Source: CAIMMJ01 sp037131955 (GTDB lineage: Bacteria; Bacteroidota; Bacteroidia; UBA4408). From it: a stretch of DNA of 64,000 bases. Location: positions 8,053 to 72,052 of the forward strand of contig JBAXQC010000007.1 of assembly GCA_037131955.1 (NCBI GenBank). The letters run 5' to 3'. Positions 33,348 through 42,200 of this stretch are shown piece after piece. The position numbers were made by a program, and so were the translations under genes. The notes below the pieces were generated by a model that saw only the letters and a program-made list of their open reading frames with translations, was not told the DNA's origin and searched no databases. The stretch's first letter is position 1. Every line of letters starts with the position of its first letter.

Positions 33348-34727
33348 ATGAGTTGTAACAGTTGTGGTACGGGTGAAAATGGATTGCCAAAAGGATGCAA
33401 CAACAATGGTGCATGTGGTTCGGGGGGATGTAATACAAAACTTACTGTTTTTGATTGGTTAGCAAATATGGAGTTTCCGGGAATGGCAAAGCCCTTTGAT
33501 ATTGTTGAAGTAAGATTTAAAAATAGCAGAAAAGAGTTTTACAAACTAGAACCAGACATGGAGTTTTTTAAAGGCGATATTGTGGCCGTTGAAGCTTCTC
33601 CGGGTCACGACATAGGCATTGTTTCCCTCACAGGCGATTTGGTGAAATTGCAAATGAAAAAGAAAAATGTTAGAGCAGATTCACCCGAATTAAAAAAGGT
33701 TTACCGAAAGGCAAAACAAATGGACATTGATAAATGGCAATCGGCCAGAGAGCTAGAAGAAAAAACAATGTACAAAGCAAGAACCATTGCAGTTAAGCTA
33801 AACCTTCAAATGAAAATTAGCGATGTAGAATACCAAGGCGACAAAACCAAAGCCATTTTTTACTACACTGCCGAAGATCGTGTGGATTTTAGAGACCTTA
33901 TAAAAGTTTTGGCCGACGAGTTTAAGGTTAGAATAGAAATGAAACAAATTGGTGCAAGGCAAGAAGCGGGGAGGCTTGGTGGAATTGGCAGTTGTGGAAG
34001 AGAATTGTGTTGTTCTACGTGGCTTACAGATTTTAGGTCGGTAAGCACAAGTGCTGCAAGGTATCAGCAACTTTCGTTGAACCCGCTAAAACTTGCAGGG
34101 CAATGTGGCAAGCTAAAGTGCTGCCTAAATTATGAGCTAGATAGCTACATGGATGCCATAAAAGATTTCCCGGAAAGTGGGGTAAAACTGTTTACAAAAT
34201 CGGGGGCTGCTTTTCATCAAAAAACAGACATCTTTAAGCGTACTCTCTGGTATTCCTACGAAAGCGACCCTGGAACTTTTATTCCTCTTTCTGTTGAAAC
34301 AGTAAAAGAGATTATTGAACAAAACAAAAATAAAATTTATCCTCCAGATTTTACCATAGCTAAACCTATAGAAGCTAAAAAAACATCTGAAATGTATTAC
34401 GAAAATGTGGTGGGGCAAGACAGCCTTACTAGATTTGACCAAGACAAAAACAAAAAGAAAAAGAAAAAGAAAAACAACAGAAATAAATCGGTAGGCGATT
34501 CTCCACAAATCCAAAAATTAACAAATGAGGTTCAACCTGCCGGACTTTCACCACAAAAAAATACTACCGATCCAAATAAATTAAATAAGGAAGCAAAACA
34601 AAACCCAAAACAACAAAACCGAACACACCAACCCAACAGAAACAACAATAGAAACAATCCAAACAGAAACAATAAACCACAAAACAATAACCCTAACTCA
34701 AGCAATGCAGCGCCAAAAGATAACTAG
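33348..34727 (+). CDS. ricT: RicT/PSP1-domain protein
   Basis: 459 residues. The N-terminus is cysteine-rich (MSCNSCGTGENGLPKGCNNN then GACGSGGCN; Cys at 3, 6, 17, 23, 28). The PSP1 core follows, with VRIEMKQIGARQEAGRLGG and GSCGRELCCSTWL, then GQCGKLKCCLNYE, the cysteines that hold Fe-S clusters in the RicA/RicF/RicT complex of Bacillus. In Bacillus that complex affects RNA processing. The last ~90 residues are a Lys/Asn/Gln/Pro low-complexity tail. It overlaps the gldH start by 23 bases. Confidence 0.9.
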   Translation: MSCNSCGTGENGLPKGCNNNGACGSGGCNTKLTVFDWLANMEFPGMAKPFDIVEVRFKNSRKEFYKLEPDMEFFKGDIVAVEASPGHDIGIVSLTGDLVKLQMKKKNVRADSPELKKVYRKAKQMDIDKWQSARELEEKTMYKARTIAVKLNLQMKISDVEYQGDKTKAIFYYTAEDRVDFRDLIKVLADEFKVRIEMKQIGARQEAGRLGGIGSCGRELCCSTWLTDFRSVSTSAARYQQLSLNPLKLAGQCGKLKCCLNYELDSYMDAIKDFPESGVKLFTKSGAAFHQKTDIFKRTLWYSYESDPGTFIPLSVETVKEIIEQNKNKIYPPDFTIAKPIEAKKTSEMYYENVVGQDSLTRFDQDKNKKKKKKKNNRNKSVGDSPQIQKLTNEVQPAGLSPQKNTTDPNKLNKEAKQNPKQQNRTHQPNRNNNRNNPNRNNKPQNNNPNSSNAAPKDN

Positions 34728-35181
34728 TATTTTCTTCCTTTTATGGATAGCACTGTTATTCAGTGCTTGTGATTCATCAAGAGTTTTTGAAGAAAATAAA
34801 ATAATAGAAAACCAACTTTGGAACAGTGCAGACAAAAAGCTCTTTTATGTAAATGTAGACGATACGCTATCTTCACATAATTTTTACATCAACGTAAGAA
34901 ATGCCTCAGATTATCCGTTTAGCAATTTATTACTTTTTTTGCAAACCCGCTATCCACAAGGCACTTATTCAAAAGATACGTTAGAATGTATTTTGGCCGA
35001 CCAAACAGGTAAATGGCTGGGAGACGGTTCTGGCGATATATGGGACAATCAAATATTGTTTAGAAAAAACTTTAAGTTTAAAAGAAAGGGCAAATATGTT
35101 TTTTCTCTTGAACAAGCCATGAGGTTAGAAAATTTACCTCAAATTTTAGATGTTGGAATAAGAATAGAAAAATCTTTTTAG
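34705..35181 (+). CDS. gldH: gliding motility lipoprotein GldH
   Basis: 158 residues. Lipoprotein signal MQRQKITSIFFLLWIALLFS with acceptor Cys22 in SACDSS. The sequence (ENQLWNSADKKLFYVNVDDT; HNFYINVRNASDYPFSNLLL; RYPQGTYSKDTLECILADQ) is characteristic of GldH, a component needed for Bacteroidota gliding and associated with the type IX secretion/gliding machinery. The remaining gld genes are not in the window. Its start lies within ricT, so the two genes overlap. Confidence 0.92.
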   Translation: MQRQKITSIFFLLWIALLFSACDSSRVFEENKIIENQLWNSADKKLFYVNVDDTLSSHNFYINVRNASDYPFSNLLLFLQTRYPQGTYSKDTLECILADQTGKWLGDGSGDIWDNQILFRKNFKFKRKGKYVFSLEQAMRLENLPQILDVGIRIEKSF

Positions 35182-35185
35182 TAGA

Positions 35186-35944
35186 ATGCAAGACAATGTT
35201 GTTTTATCTAGTTTAATTGAAGCCAAAAAGAAAGGGAAAAAATTACTTTTCCTGCTTATCGACCCCGATGATTTTGACGAAAAGAGGTTTGATTTTTCTT
35301 TGTTGGAACAAATTGATGTTTTGCTGGTGGGTGGCAGTTTAATTTCTAGTGGTAACCTAAATTCATGCATAAATTTTTTTAAAAGTAACATTGCCATTCC
35401 TGTAGTAATTTTTCCTGGAGCTCCCTCTCACATATCGGCAAATGCTGATGCAATTTTATTGCTTTCGCTAATATCTGGTAGAAATGCCGACTTACTTATT
35501 GGCAACCATGTTTCTGCAGCTTTTGCACTAAAAAAATCTAACATAGAGCTTATACCAACTGGATATCTGATTGTAGATGGAGGAAAGCCCACAACTGTTT
35601 CCTATATTAGCAACACACAACCCATACCAGCAGATAAACCAATGATTGCCGCCGCTACTGCACTAGCGGGAGAGCAGTTAGGTCTTAAAGTTATTTACCT
35701 TGACGCAGGAAGTGGGGCTTGGCATTGTGTTTCTGAAAATATGATCAAATCTGTAGAAAAAACTGTTTTGCTGCCAATAATTGTTGGAGGAGGAATAAGA
35801 ACAAAAGATGATGCCATAAATAGTTGGAGAGCTGGGGCAACAGCAATAGTAGTTGGCAATGCCGCAGAAAAAAATCCTCAAATAATTGAAGAAATAAACC
35901 AAGAAAAAATTAAACTAAACTTTGAATTAACAGAAAAAATATGA
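35186..35944 (+). CDS. geranylgeranylglyceryl phosphate synthase (GGGPS, PcrB-type)
   Basis: 252 residues, TIM-barrel. Signature segments: LLIDPDDFDEKRF, VVIFPGAPSHISANADAILL, YLIVDGGKPTTVSYISN, YLDAGSGA and VGGGIRTKDDA ... VVGNAAEKNP. GGGPS joins a polyprenyl diphosphate to glycerol-1-phosphate; in archaea it makes core lipid, while the bacterial (group II/PcrB) forms act on C30-C35 chains or geranylgeranyl chains. Which chain is used here is unknown. It lies between gldH and a yqeY-type gene. Confidence 0.9.
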   Translation: MQDNVVLSSLIEAKKKGKKLLFLLIDPDDFDEKRFDFSLLEQIDVLLVGGSLISSGNLNSCINFFKSNIAIPVVIFPGAPSHISANADAILLLSLISGRNADLLIGNHVSAAFALKKSNIELIPTGYLIVDGGKPTTVSYISNTQPIPADKPMIAAATALAGEQLGLKVIYLDAGSGAWHCVSENMIKSVEKTVLLPIIVGGGIRTKDDAINSWRAGATAIVVGNAAEKNPQIIEEINQEKIKLNFELTEKI

Positions 35945-36381
35945 GCTTAGAAGAACAAATTAATGCCGACATAAAAGCCGCAATGTTGGCCAAAGAAAGT
36001 GCAAAACTAGAAGCACTAAGAGCAGTAAAATCTGCCATATTATTATTAAAAACATCTGCAGATGGCTCTGCACCTGATGCAGAACTAAAGGCTTTGCAAA
36101 AAATGGTGAAGCAAAGAAAAGAAACTGCCGAAATTTATACAAGCCAAAGCAGAGGAGATTTAGCAGAGGTGGAATTGTTTCAGGCTGCAATTATAGAGCA
36201 ATATTTGCCTAAGCAATTGAGCGGAGCAGAATTAGAAGAGCAAGTAAAAGCAATTTTAGTAGCTGCAGGAGTTTCAGGTGCTGCAGAAATGGGAAAAGCC
36301 ATTGGCATGGTAAACAAAGCCCTTGCCGGAAAAGCAGAAGGCAAAGCAATTGCAGATATGGTAAAAAAACTATTGACTTAG
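35941..36381 (+). CDS. GatB/YqeY domain protein
   Basis: 146 residues. The sequence matches the YqeY family: MSLEEQINADIKAAMLAKES, LKALQKMVKQRKETAEIY, AAIIEQYLPKQLSGAELEEQ and GMVNKALAGKAEGKAIADMV. YqeY is a helical protein related to the tail domain of GatB; its role is uncertain, probably tRNA-amidotransferase-like binding. Its ATG overlaps the GGGPS stop by four bases (ATGA), so it is translationally coupled. Confidence 0.9.
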   Translation: MSLEEQINADIKAAMLAKESAKLEALRAVKSAILLLKTSADGSAPDAELKALQKMVKQRKETAEIYTSQSRGDLAEVELFQAAIIEQYLPKQLSGAELEEQVKAILVAAGVSGAAEMGKAIGMVNKALAGKAEGKAIADMVKKLLT

Positions 36382-36436
36382 CCTAAAAAACAACAATTGA
36401 AATAAATAACAACAAAAAAACTAAAACTTAAAAACC

Positions 36437-36868
36437 ATGAAAAAATCAATGAAACTAATGTTTGCTTTTGCAGCGCTATTTTTGATTGCAAACCTTTCTC
36501 AGGCTCAAAGCGTTTGGGATCAATGGCCCGAGGCCAAGACTTTTCACGAGGTAATGTCAAAAACATTTCACCCAAGTGAAGAAGGTAACCTAGAACCCAT
36601 AAAAACTAGAATTGGCGAAATGGTAAAAAAAGCAGATGCTTGGATGAACAGCAAAGCACCTGAAGCTTATAACAAGCAAAATATAAAAGATGGCTTAGCA
36701 AAACTTTCTAAAGAAACAAAAGAGTTAGAGAAAGAAATAAATTCGAAAGAAAGCGACGAAAAAATAAAAACAGAATTGGCAAAATTGCACGATGTGTTTC
36801 ATGATGTGGTGGGCGCTTGCAACAACAAAGAAGAAAAACACGGTAATCATGATGGACACGGCCATTGA
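36437..36868 (+). CDS. small secreted His-rich-tail protein
   Basis: 143 residues. A signal peptide (MKKSMKLMFAFAALFLIANL, cleavage near SQAQ) precedes a mostly helical mature protein (FHEVMSKTFHPSEEGNLEPI; KLSKETKELEKEINSKESDE; KLHDVFHDVVGACNNKEE) ending HGNHDGHGH. The His-rich tail suggests metal binding in the periplasm. No known domain is recognised. Confidence 0.75.
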   Translation: MKKSMKLMFAFAALFLIANLSQAQSVWDQWPEAKTFHEVMSKTFHPSEEGNLEPIKTRIGEMVKKADAWMNSKAPEAYNKQNIKDGLAKLSKETKELEKEINSKESDEKIKTELAKLHDVFHDVVGACNNKEEKHGNHDGHGH

Positions 36869-37060
36869 TTTTAAATAGAAATTAAGGAAAGCGTTGTAAG
36901 TAATCTCCTCGTTTTATTGCTATTGTATAAACGTGGCCAAAGATAAATTTTCTCTGTTTTTAGGGCCGTTAGAGTAAGTCCTATCTGCAAACAAAGACTA
37001 TTTTAGGATTTATATATCTGTACAAACTCCGTTAATAACAAAGTGTAAAAAATAAGAACA

Positions 37061-37094
37061 AAAAAAAGCCCAAATTCATTTGAATTTGGGCTTT
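37061..37094 (-). terminator. strong terminator after the rpmB-rpmG-DUF4295 unit
   Basis: AAAGCCCAAATTCA (37065-37078) and TGAATTTGGGCTTT (37081-37094) are perfectly complementary, and on the minus strand the hairpin is followed by a T run. It lies 18 bases past the DUF4295 stop. Confidence 0.9.
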
Positions 37095-37112
37095 AGCTTG
37101 CATTGAGCAAAA

Positions 37113-37265
37113 TTATTTACTCAAAAAATCTTTTACGTGATCGTTGTGAACGATTTCTTCCTTAAAAGCATAAGAACCAGTTTTAGGTGATTTTACCATT
37201 TTTATAACTTTAGTAAAATTATTTCCTTTTCCTGATTTAAGGGTAGCAACAACTTTCTTTGCCAT
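37113..37265 (-). CDS. DUF4295 ribosome-associated protein of Bacteroidota
   Basis: A 50-residue gene: MAKKVVATLKSGKGNNFTKV, then IKMVKSPKTGSYAFKEEIVH and NDHVKDFLSK. It is the conserved DUF4295 protein that follows rpmG in Bacteroidota and is thought to bind the ribosome. It begins 15 bases after the rpmG stop and is followed by a strong hairpin terminator. Confidence 0.93.
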   Translation of the reverse strand: MAKKVVATLKSGKGNNFTKVIKMVKSPKTGSYAFKEEIVHNDHVKDFLSK

Positions 37266-37280
37266 GTTTTTACGTTTTTA

Positions 37281-37463
37281 TTATTTAATTTCTTTGTGAA
37301 CTGTTACTTTTCTTAAAATTGGATTAAATTTCTTTAATTCCATTCTATCAGGGGTATTACGTTTGTTTTTTGTAGTAATATACCTGCTTGTTCCGGGTAC
37401 TCCCGAAGTTTTATGTTCGGTACACTCTAGTATAACCTGAACTCTGTTTCCTCTTTTTGCCAT
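37281..37463 (-). CDS. rpmG: 50S ribosomal protein L33 (zinc-free form)
   Basis: 60 residues: MAKRGNRVQVILECTEHKTS and GTSRYITTKNKRNTPDRMEL, ending KKFNPILRKVTVHKEIK. The C-plus form has two CxxC pairs; only one cysteine (residue 14) remains here, so no zinc is bound. L33 lies near the E site. It is 18 bases after rpmB. Confidence 0.95.
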   Translation of the reverse strand: MAKRGNRVQVILECTEHKTSGVPGTSRYITTKNKRNTPDRMELKKFNPILRKVTVHKEIK

Positions 37464-37481
37464 TTCTTAAATGTATTTAGA

Positions 37482-37718
37482 TTAACGTAAATGACCTTTT
37501 TCTACCGCTTGTTTAAGAACAGCAGAAATACCTTTTCTGTTAATAGTTTTTATAGCCGAAGTAGATACTTTTAAAGTAATCCACATATCATCCTCTGGGA
37601 TGTAGAATTTTTTCAACTGCAAATTTGGATTGAATCTTCTCTTAGTTTTGTGGTTAGAGAAAGAAACTTTATTTCCTACAATTGCTTTTTTTCCTGTTAA
37701 GTCGCAAACACGTGCCAT
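37482..37718 (-). CDS. rpmB: 50S ribosomal protein L28
   Basis: 78 residues: MARVCDLTGKKAIVGNKVSF, SNHKTKRRFNPNLQLKKFYI, then DDMWITLKVSTSAIKTINRK. The conserved GNxVSFSNHKTKRRFxPNLQ block is diagnostic. L28 lies near the E site of the 50S subunit. It is the first gene of a three-gene unit and has its own promoter upstream. Confidence 0.96.
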   Translation of the reverse strand: MARVCDLTGKKAIVGNKVSFSNHKTKRRFNPNLQLKKFYIPEDDMWITLKVSTSAIKTINRKGISAVLKQAVEKGHLR

Positions 37719-37747
37719 TTATAAAAGCGTTTTAAATTTTTGGACTG

Positions 37748-37779
37748 CAAAGAAAAGAATTATTATTAGAACATACAAA
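37748..37779 (-). promoter_or_regulatory. promoter of the rpmB-rpmG-DUF4295 unit
   Basis: On the minus strand TTTG (37779-37776), 20 bases, TTTCTTTG (37755-37748), one base from TAnnTTTG, followed directly by CAGTCC. The rpsF promoter is followed by exactly the same CAGTCC. The ATG lies 30 bases downstream. Confidence 0.65.
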
Positions 37780-37920
37780 TTTTTTTGATAATTAAATTAC
37801 GTTGCTTGTATATAACTAAATCGCTGATTTTTAAATTGTTGTTATTATAAAATTTGAATTCTGAAAATGGAACGCAAGAAATTTTAAAGTCAAAGACTTT
37901 GCAAACTCATTTTAACTTAA

Positions 37921-37948
37921 AACAAAAAAGTCGGAATTTACTCCGACT
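37921..37948 (-). terminator. terminator after sucD
   Basis: AGTCGGA (37929-37935) pairs with TCCGACT (37942-37948) across a 6-base loop. On the minus strand this is followed by a T run from 37929 downwards. It lies 28 bases beyond the sucD stop. Confidence 0.85.
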
Positions 37949-37975
37949 CATTTGCTAAAATATTTTGAATTGAAT

Positions 37976-38857
37976 TTATGCAGTTACCAAACCTAAGGCT
38001 TTTGCCATTGTTTGACCAATAACAGCAGGAGATTCAACCACGTGAATTCCACACTCGCTCATAATTTTCATTTTTGCAGCTGCTGTATCATCGGCACCAC
38101 CAACAATTGCGCCTGCATGGCCCATTCTACGTCCGGGAGGTGCTGTTTGCCCTGCAATAAAACCAACTACAGGTTTTGTTCCGTGTTCTTTTATCCATTT
38201 GGCAGCTTCTGCTTCCATTCCTCCGCCAATTTCTCCAATCATCACAATTCCTTCGGTCTCTGGGTCGTTCATTAACAGTTCAACAGCTTCTTTTGTAGTT
38301 GTTCCAATAATTGGGTCGCCGCCAATGCCAATAGCAGTGGTAATTCCCATGCCTTGTTTCACCACTTGGTCGGCAGCTTCGTAAGTTAGAGTTCCAGATT
38401 TAGAAACAATTCCTATTTTACCTTTTTTGAATACAAAACCAGGCATAATTCCAACTTTGGCTTCTTCTGCTGTTATTATTCCCGGGCAATTAGGACCAAT
38501 TAATCTTGCTCCACTTCCTTTTAAATATTCTTTTACGGCAATCATATCTTTTGTAGGAATGCCTTCGGTAATACAAACGATTACTTTAATTCCAGCTTCT
38601 GCAGCTTCCATAATTGCATCTGCAGCAAATGGCGGCGGAACAAATATGATAGACACATCTGCACCTGTAGAGGTAACCGCATCTTTTACTGTATTAAAAA
38701 CCGGTTTGTCTAAATGCAAGGAGCCGCCTTTTCCGGGCGTTACACCGCCAACAACTTGTGTTCCGTATTCCAGCATTTGTGTTGCATGAAAGGTTCCCTC
38801 ATTACCTGTGAAACCTTGAACTATAATTTTAGAATTTTTATTTACTAATACACTCAT
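37976..38857 (-). CDS. sucD: succinyl-CoA synthetase alpha subunit
   Basis: 293 residues. Substrate-level phosphorylation step of the TCA cycle. The CoA-binding Rossmann domain opens with KIIVQGFTGNEGTFHATQML and GTQVVGGVTPGKGG; the active-site His is in GHAGAIVGGADDTAAAK, the phosphohistidine signature; GIGGDPIIGTTTKEAVELL and GEIGGGMEAEAAKWI are canonical. The beta subunit sucC is not beside it in this window, unlike the usual adjacent arrangement. Confidence 0.97.
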   Translation of the reverse strand: MSVLVNKNSKIIVQGFTGNEGTFHATQMLEYGTQVVGGVTPGKGGSLHLDKPVFNTVKDAVTSTGADVSIIFVPPPFAADAIMEAAEAGIKVIVCITEGIPTKDMIAVKEYLKGSGARLIGPNCPGIITAEEAKVGIMPGFVFKKGKIGIVSKSGTLTYEAADQVVKQGMGITTAIGIGGDPIIGTTTKEAVELLMNDPETEGIVMIGEIGGGMEAEAAKWIKEHGTKPVVGFIAGQTAPPGRRMGHAGAIVGGADDTAAAKMKIMSECGIHVVESPAVIGQTMAKALGLVTA

Positions 38858-38874
38858 GTTTTATTTATTTGTGG

Positions 38875-38882
38875 CAAAAATA
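38875..38882 (-). promoter_or_regulatory. candidate -7 element for sucD
   Basis: TATTTTTG on the minus strand is an exact TAnnTTTG match, ending 17 bases before the sucD ATG. The -33 position is weak. Confidence 0.42.
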
Positions 38883-39086
38883 CCAATTCTTTTGAGAAAA
38901 GGAATTTTATAATCGAAAGAAATACTAATAATATTGTAAGATGTTTTTAGAAACTACATTACATACAATAATGTTAACAACACTACGTTTATAAAAAACA
39001 AATCACATCGCCTAAAGGCAAAACCCTTACAAGTACTTTTATTTCGCAAAAATCTATACAATTACAATTAAGTTTTTTGGAGAATA

Positions 39087-42000
39087 ATGAAGAAAGAAAA
39101 TAGAGTTTTTAGGTTGGTGTTTCTGTTTGTTTTAGTGGCAACATTTTTTGTCAAGGCTCAAAAAACCACCATATACGTTAATCCTTCGGCACAATTAAAT
39201 GAAGGAATATATTTATTTGAGCAGCAAAAATTTGTGTCTGCACAAAAGGCATTGCAAGATGCCATTCCACTTTTTGCACCTTATTCCAAAGAAAGAGTAG
39301 ATGCCGAGTTTTACATGGCATACTGTGCTTACGAATTGTTTAACGAGGATACAGAGCCGCTGCTTTTAGAGTTTATTCAAAATCATCCCGAAAGCAATCG
39401 ATCTAATTTGGCTATATTCTTAATTGGAAATTATTATTACAGAAACAAACAATTAAAATTAGCATTGGCTTGGTACGAAAAAACAGAACCTGCAAAATTA
39501 AATTCAACACAAAGAGCAGAGCTCTATTTTAAAAAAGGATATTGCTATTTTATGAAAGAGCAATACAGCAAAGCAAAACCATTGTTTGCAGAAATAAAAG
39601 ACATTGAAAATACTTACGCAGCTCCTGCAACCTACTACTATTCGCACATAGCATATCTTGAGAAAAAGTATGAAATTGCTTTAGAAGGGTTTAAAAAATT
39701 CAGTAAAAATTCTACGTTTGGTCCAATAGTTCCCTACTACATTGCTCAAATATATTTCTATCAAAAAAAATATGATTTGGTAATAGAATATGGAATTCCA
39801 ATATTGGATTCAACATCAACAAAAAGAGCCCCTGAAATTTCTAGACTTATTGGAGATTCTTATTATAAAACTGACAGATTTGAAGCAGCAATTCCTTATT
39901 TAGAAAAATATGTTGCAGGAAAAGGAAAGATGGAAAGACCAGATTTTTACGAGTACGGCTACGTTTACTATCAATCAAAAAATTACGACAAAGGAATAGA
40001 ATATTTTCAAAAAGCAATTTCCGATAAAAGCGATAGTTTGTCTCAATTGAGCTATTATCACATTGGAGATTGCTATTATAAATCCAGTAAAAAAGAATTG
40101 GCAAGAAATTCTTTTGGCACCGCTTCAAAAATGGATTTTGAATTAAATGTAAAAGAAGATGCATTGTTTAATTATGCAAAGCTAGCGTATGAGCTGGAGT
40201 CAGATCCCTTTCATAATGCAATTACTGCGTTTAAAACATACCTCAAGTTGTATCCAAAGTCAGATAAATACGACGAAGCATTTAATTTTTTAGTAAACGC
40301 CTTTTTGCGTTCAAGAAATTATACCGAGGCACTAAATGCTCTGGATGAGATGCCAACAAAAACTTTGGCTTTGAAATTGGCTTATCAAAAATTGTCGTAC
40401 TTAAAAGCAACAGAATATTTTAATAATGCTAAATACAACGATGCCATTGCTTTTTACAACAAATCTATGTTGTACGACAAAGATAAAAACCTAAAAGGGC
40501 AATCGGTGTATTGGAAAGGAGAAAGTTTTTTTCAGCTGAACGAAATTGATTCTGCAATTTTTTGTTTCAAAGATTTTTTGTTTTCTGCAATAGCGCCAAG
40601 TTTAGATATTTATCATGTTGCAAATTATTCTTTGGCCTATTGCTACCATTCCAGAAAACAATACGAACAAGCAAATAATTTTTTTAGAAAATTTATTGCA
40701 TTAGCGCCAACAAAAGAAGGAAAAAAAATTACTGATGCAGCAATAAGAGTGGCAGATGGCTATTTTATGAACAGAGATTTTGCCGGTGCTCTAGAGTATT
40801 ATACCATGGCCCAAGAATACAATAATTTTAATGTAGATTATATTTTGTATCAAAAAGCATTGGTTTTAGGCTTGTATGGAAAGAACGACGAAAAGGTAAT
40901 CACACTTACTAAATTAATAGAGCAACATCCTAAGTCATCCTATATAGATGATGGAATTTATGAATTGGCAGAGTGTTATTTAATTAAAAATGACAATCAA
41001 CAGTCATTAGAGAATTTCAATAAATTAATTAGCACATTTCCTTCCAGTGTTTTGGTAAAAAAGGCACAAATGAAGGTTGCACTTATTTATAGAAATATAG
41101 ACCAAGATGATAAAGCACTGGCAGCATACCAAGAAATTGTTACAAAATATCCAAACTCAGCTGAGTCAAACCAAGCTTTAAATTCAATTAGAGATATTTA
41201 TGTTTCCGAAGGTAGGGTAGAAGAATTTGAAAAGTTTATCTCTTCTGTTCCAACACTTAAATTCCAAAACAGCGCTATTGATTCTGCTATGTACGAATCG
41301 GCAGAACTTAAATACATGAAAGGCGATTGCGAGACTTCTTCCAAAGCATTTGATACATATTTAAACAAATTTGAAAATGCAATTTTTGCATTAAGGGCAA
41401 ACTATTTTAAAGCTGACTGCGATTATAAAAAAGGAAATTTAATTGAAGCATTAAAGGGATTTGAATTTGTTGCATCCAAACAATCCTCCAGCTATACCGA
41501 AAAATCTGTACAATTAGCGGCTTATATCAATTATAAAAATAAAGAATTGGCCAAAGCTCTTCAATATTATCAGCAATTAGAAAAAGTATCTTCTGGCCCG
41601 GTAACACTTGCCGAAAGTAATGTTGGACAAATGAGGTGTAACATTAAATTAGGAAATTTTGATGAAGCAATTGTTGCAGCAAATAAGGTTCAGGCAGACG
41701 AAAAGAGCAGCAATGAATTAATAGCAGAAAGCTATTTAACAAAAGCAAAATCATATTTAAAATTAAGGAGAGATTCACTAGCTATAAGGGAATTAAAAAA
41801 TACTATAGCTAAAACAAAAAGCGAAAAAAGTGCAGAATCAAAGTTTTTGATGGCAGAATTATATTTTAATAATGCCGATTACGAAAACTCAAAAAAGCAA
41901 GTTGATGAATTGCTTGAGCAAGATCCATCGTATGATTTTTGGGTTACAAAAGCGTACATTTTATATGCAGAAATATTTTATGCTAAAGAAGATGTTTTTA

Positions 42001-42200
42001 ATGCAAAAGAAACATTGCAAAGTGTGATAGATAATTCAGAAAACACCGAACTAGTAGAATTATCAAAAAGTAAACTAAATGCAATTATAGAAGCAGAAAA
42101 AAACAAAGAAGAAAAGTATAAGCAAGATGCTTTAGAAATAAAATTTGATACAAATTCGTTTAAAGACAATCAACTATTTGAAGATGAAAACAAGGAATAA
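39087..42200 (+). CDS. large TPR-repeat protein, periplasmic
   Basis: 1037 residues with a signal peptide (VFRLVFLFVLVATFFVKAQ). About 20 TPR-like helix-pair repeats fill the protein; for example NRSNLAIFLIGNYYYRNKQL, KALKYFQKAIS-type units such as GIEYFQKAISDKSD, and SSYIDDGIYELAECYLIKND. A low-complexity acidic tail ends it. TPR proteins of this size often act as scaffolds for outer-membrane complexes. The gene ends 17 bases inside the best start of the barrel gene that follows, so the two are coupled. Confidence 0.85.
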   Translation: MKKENRVFRLVFLFVLVATFFVKAQKTTIYVNPSAQLNEGIYLFEQQKFVSAQKALQDAIPLFAPYSKERVDAEFYMAYCAYELFNEDTEPLLLEFIQNHPESNRSNLAIFLIGNYYYRNKQLKLALAWYEKTEPAKLNSTQRAELYFKKGYCYFMKEQYSKAKPLFAEIKDIENTYAAPATYYYSHIAYLEKKYEIALEGFKKFSKNSTFGPIVPYYIAQIYFYQKKYDLVIEYGIPILDSTSTKRAPEISRLIGDSYYKTDRFEAAIPYLEKYVAGKGKMERPDFYEYGYVYYQSKNYDKGIEYFQKAISDKSDSLSQLSYYHIGDCYYKSSKKELARNSFGTASKMDFELNVKEDALFNYAKLAYELESDPFHNAITAFKTYLKLYPKSDKYDEAFNFLVNAFLRSRNYTEALNALDEMPTKTLALKLAYQKLSYLKATEYFNNAKYNDAIAFYNKSMLYDKDKNLKGQSVYWKGESFFQLNEIDSAIFCFKDFLFSAIAPSLDIYHVANYSLAYCYHSRKQYEQANNFFRKFIALAPTKEGKKITDAAIRVADGYFMNRDFAGALEYYTMAQEYNNFNVDYILYQKALVLGLYGKNDEKVITLTKLIEQHPKSSYIDDGIYELAECYLIKNDNQQSLENFNKLISTFPSSVLVKKAQMKVALIYRNIDQDDKALAAYQEIVTKYPNSAESNQALNSIRDIYVSEGRVEEFEKFISSVPTLKFQNSAIDSAMYESAELKYMKGDCETSSKAFDTYLNKFENAIFALRANYFKADCDYKKGNLIEALKGFEFVASKQSSSYTEKSVQLAAYINYKNKELAKALQYYQQLEKVSSGPVTLAESNVGQMRCNIKLGNFDEAIVAANKVQADEKSSNELIAESYLTKAKSYLKLRRDSLAIRELKNTIAKTKSEKSAESKFLMAELYFNNADYENSKKQVDELLEQDPSYDFWVTKAYILYAEIFYAKEDVFNAKETLQSVIDNSENTELVELSKSKLNAIIEAEKNKEEKYKQDALEIKFDTNSFKDNQLFEDENKE

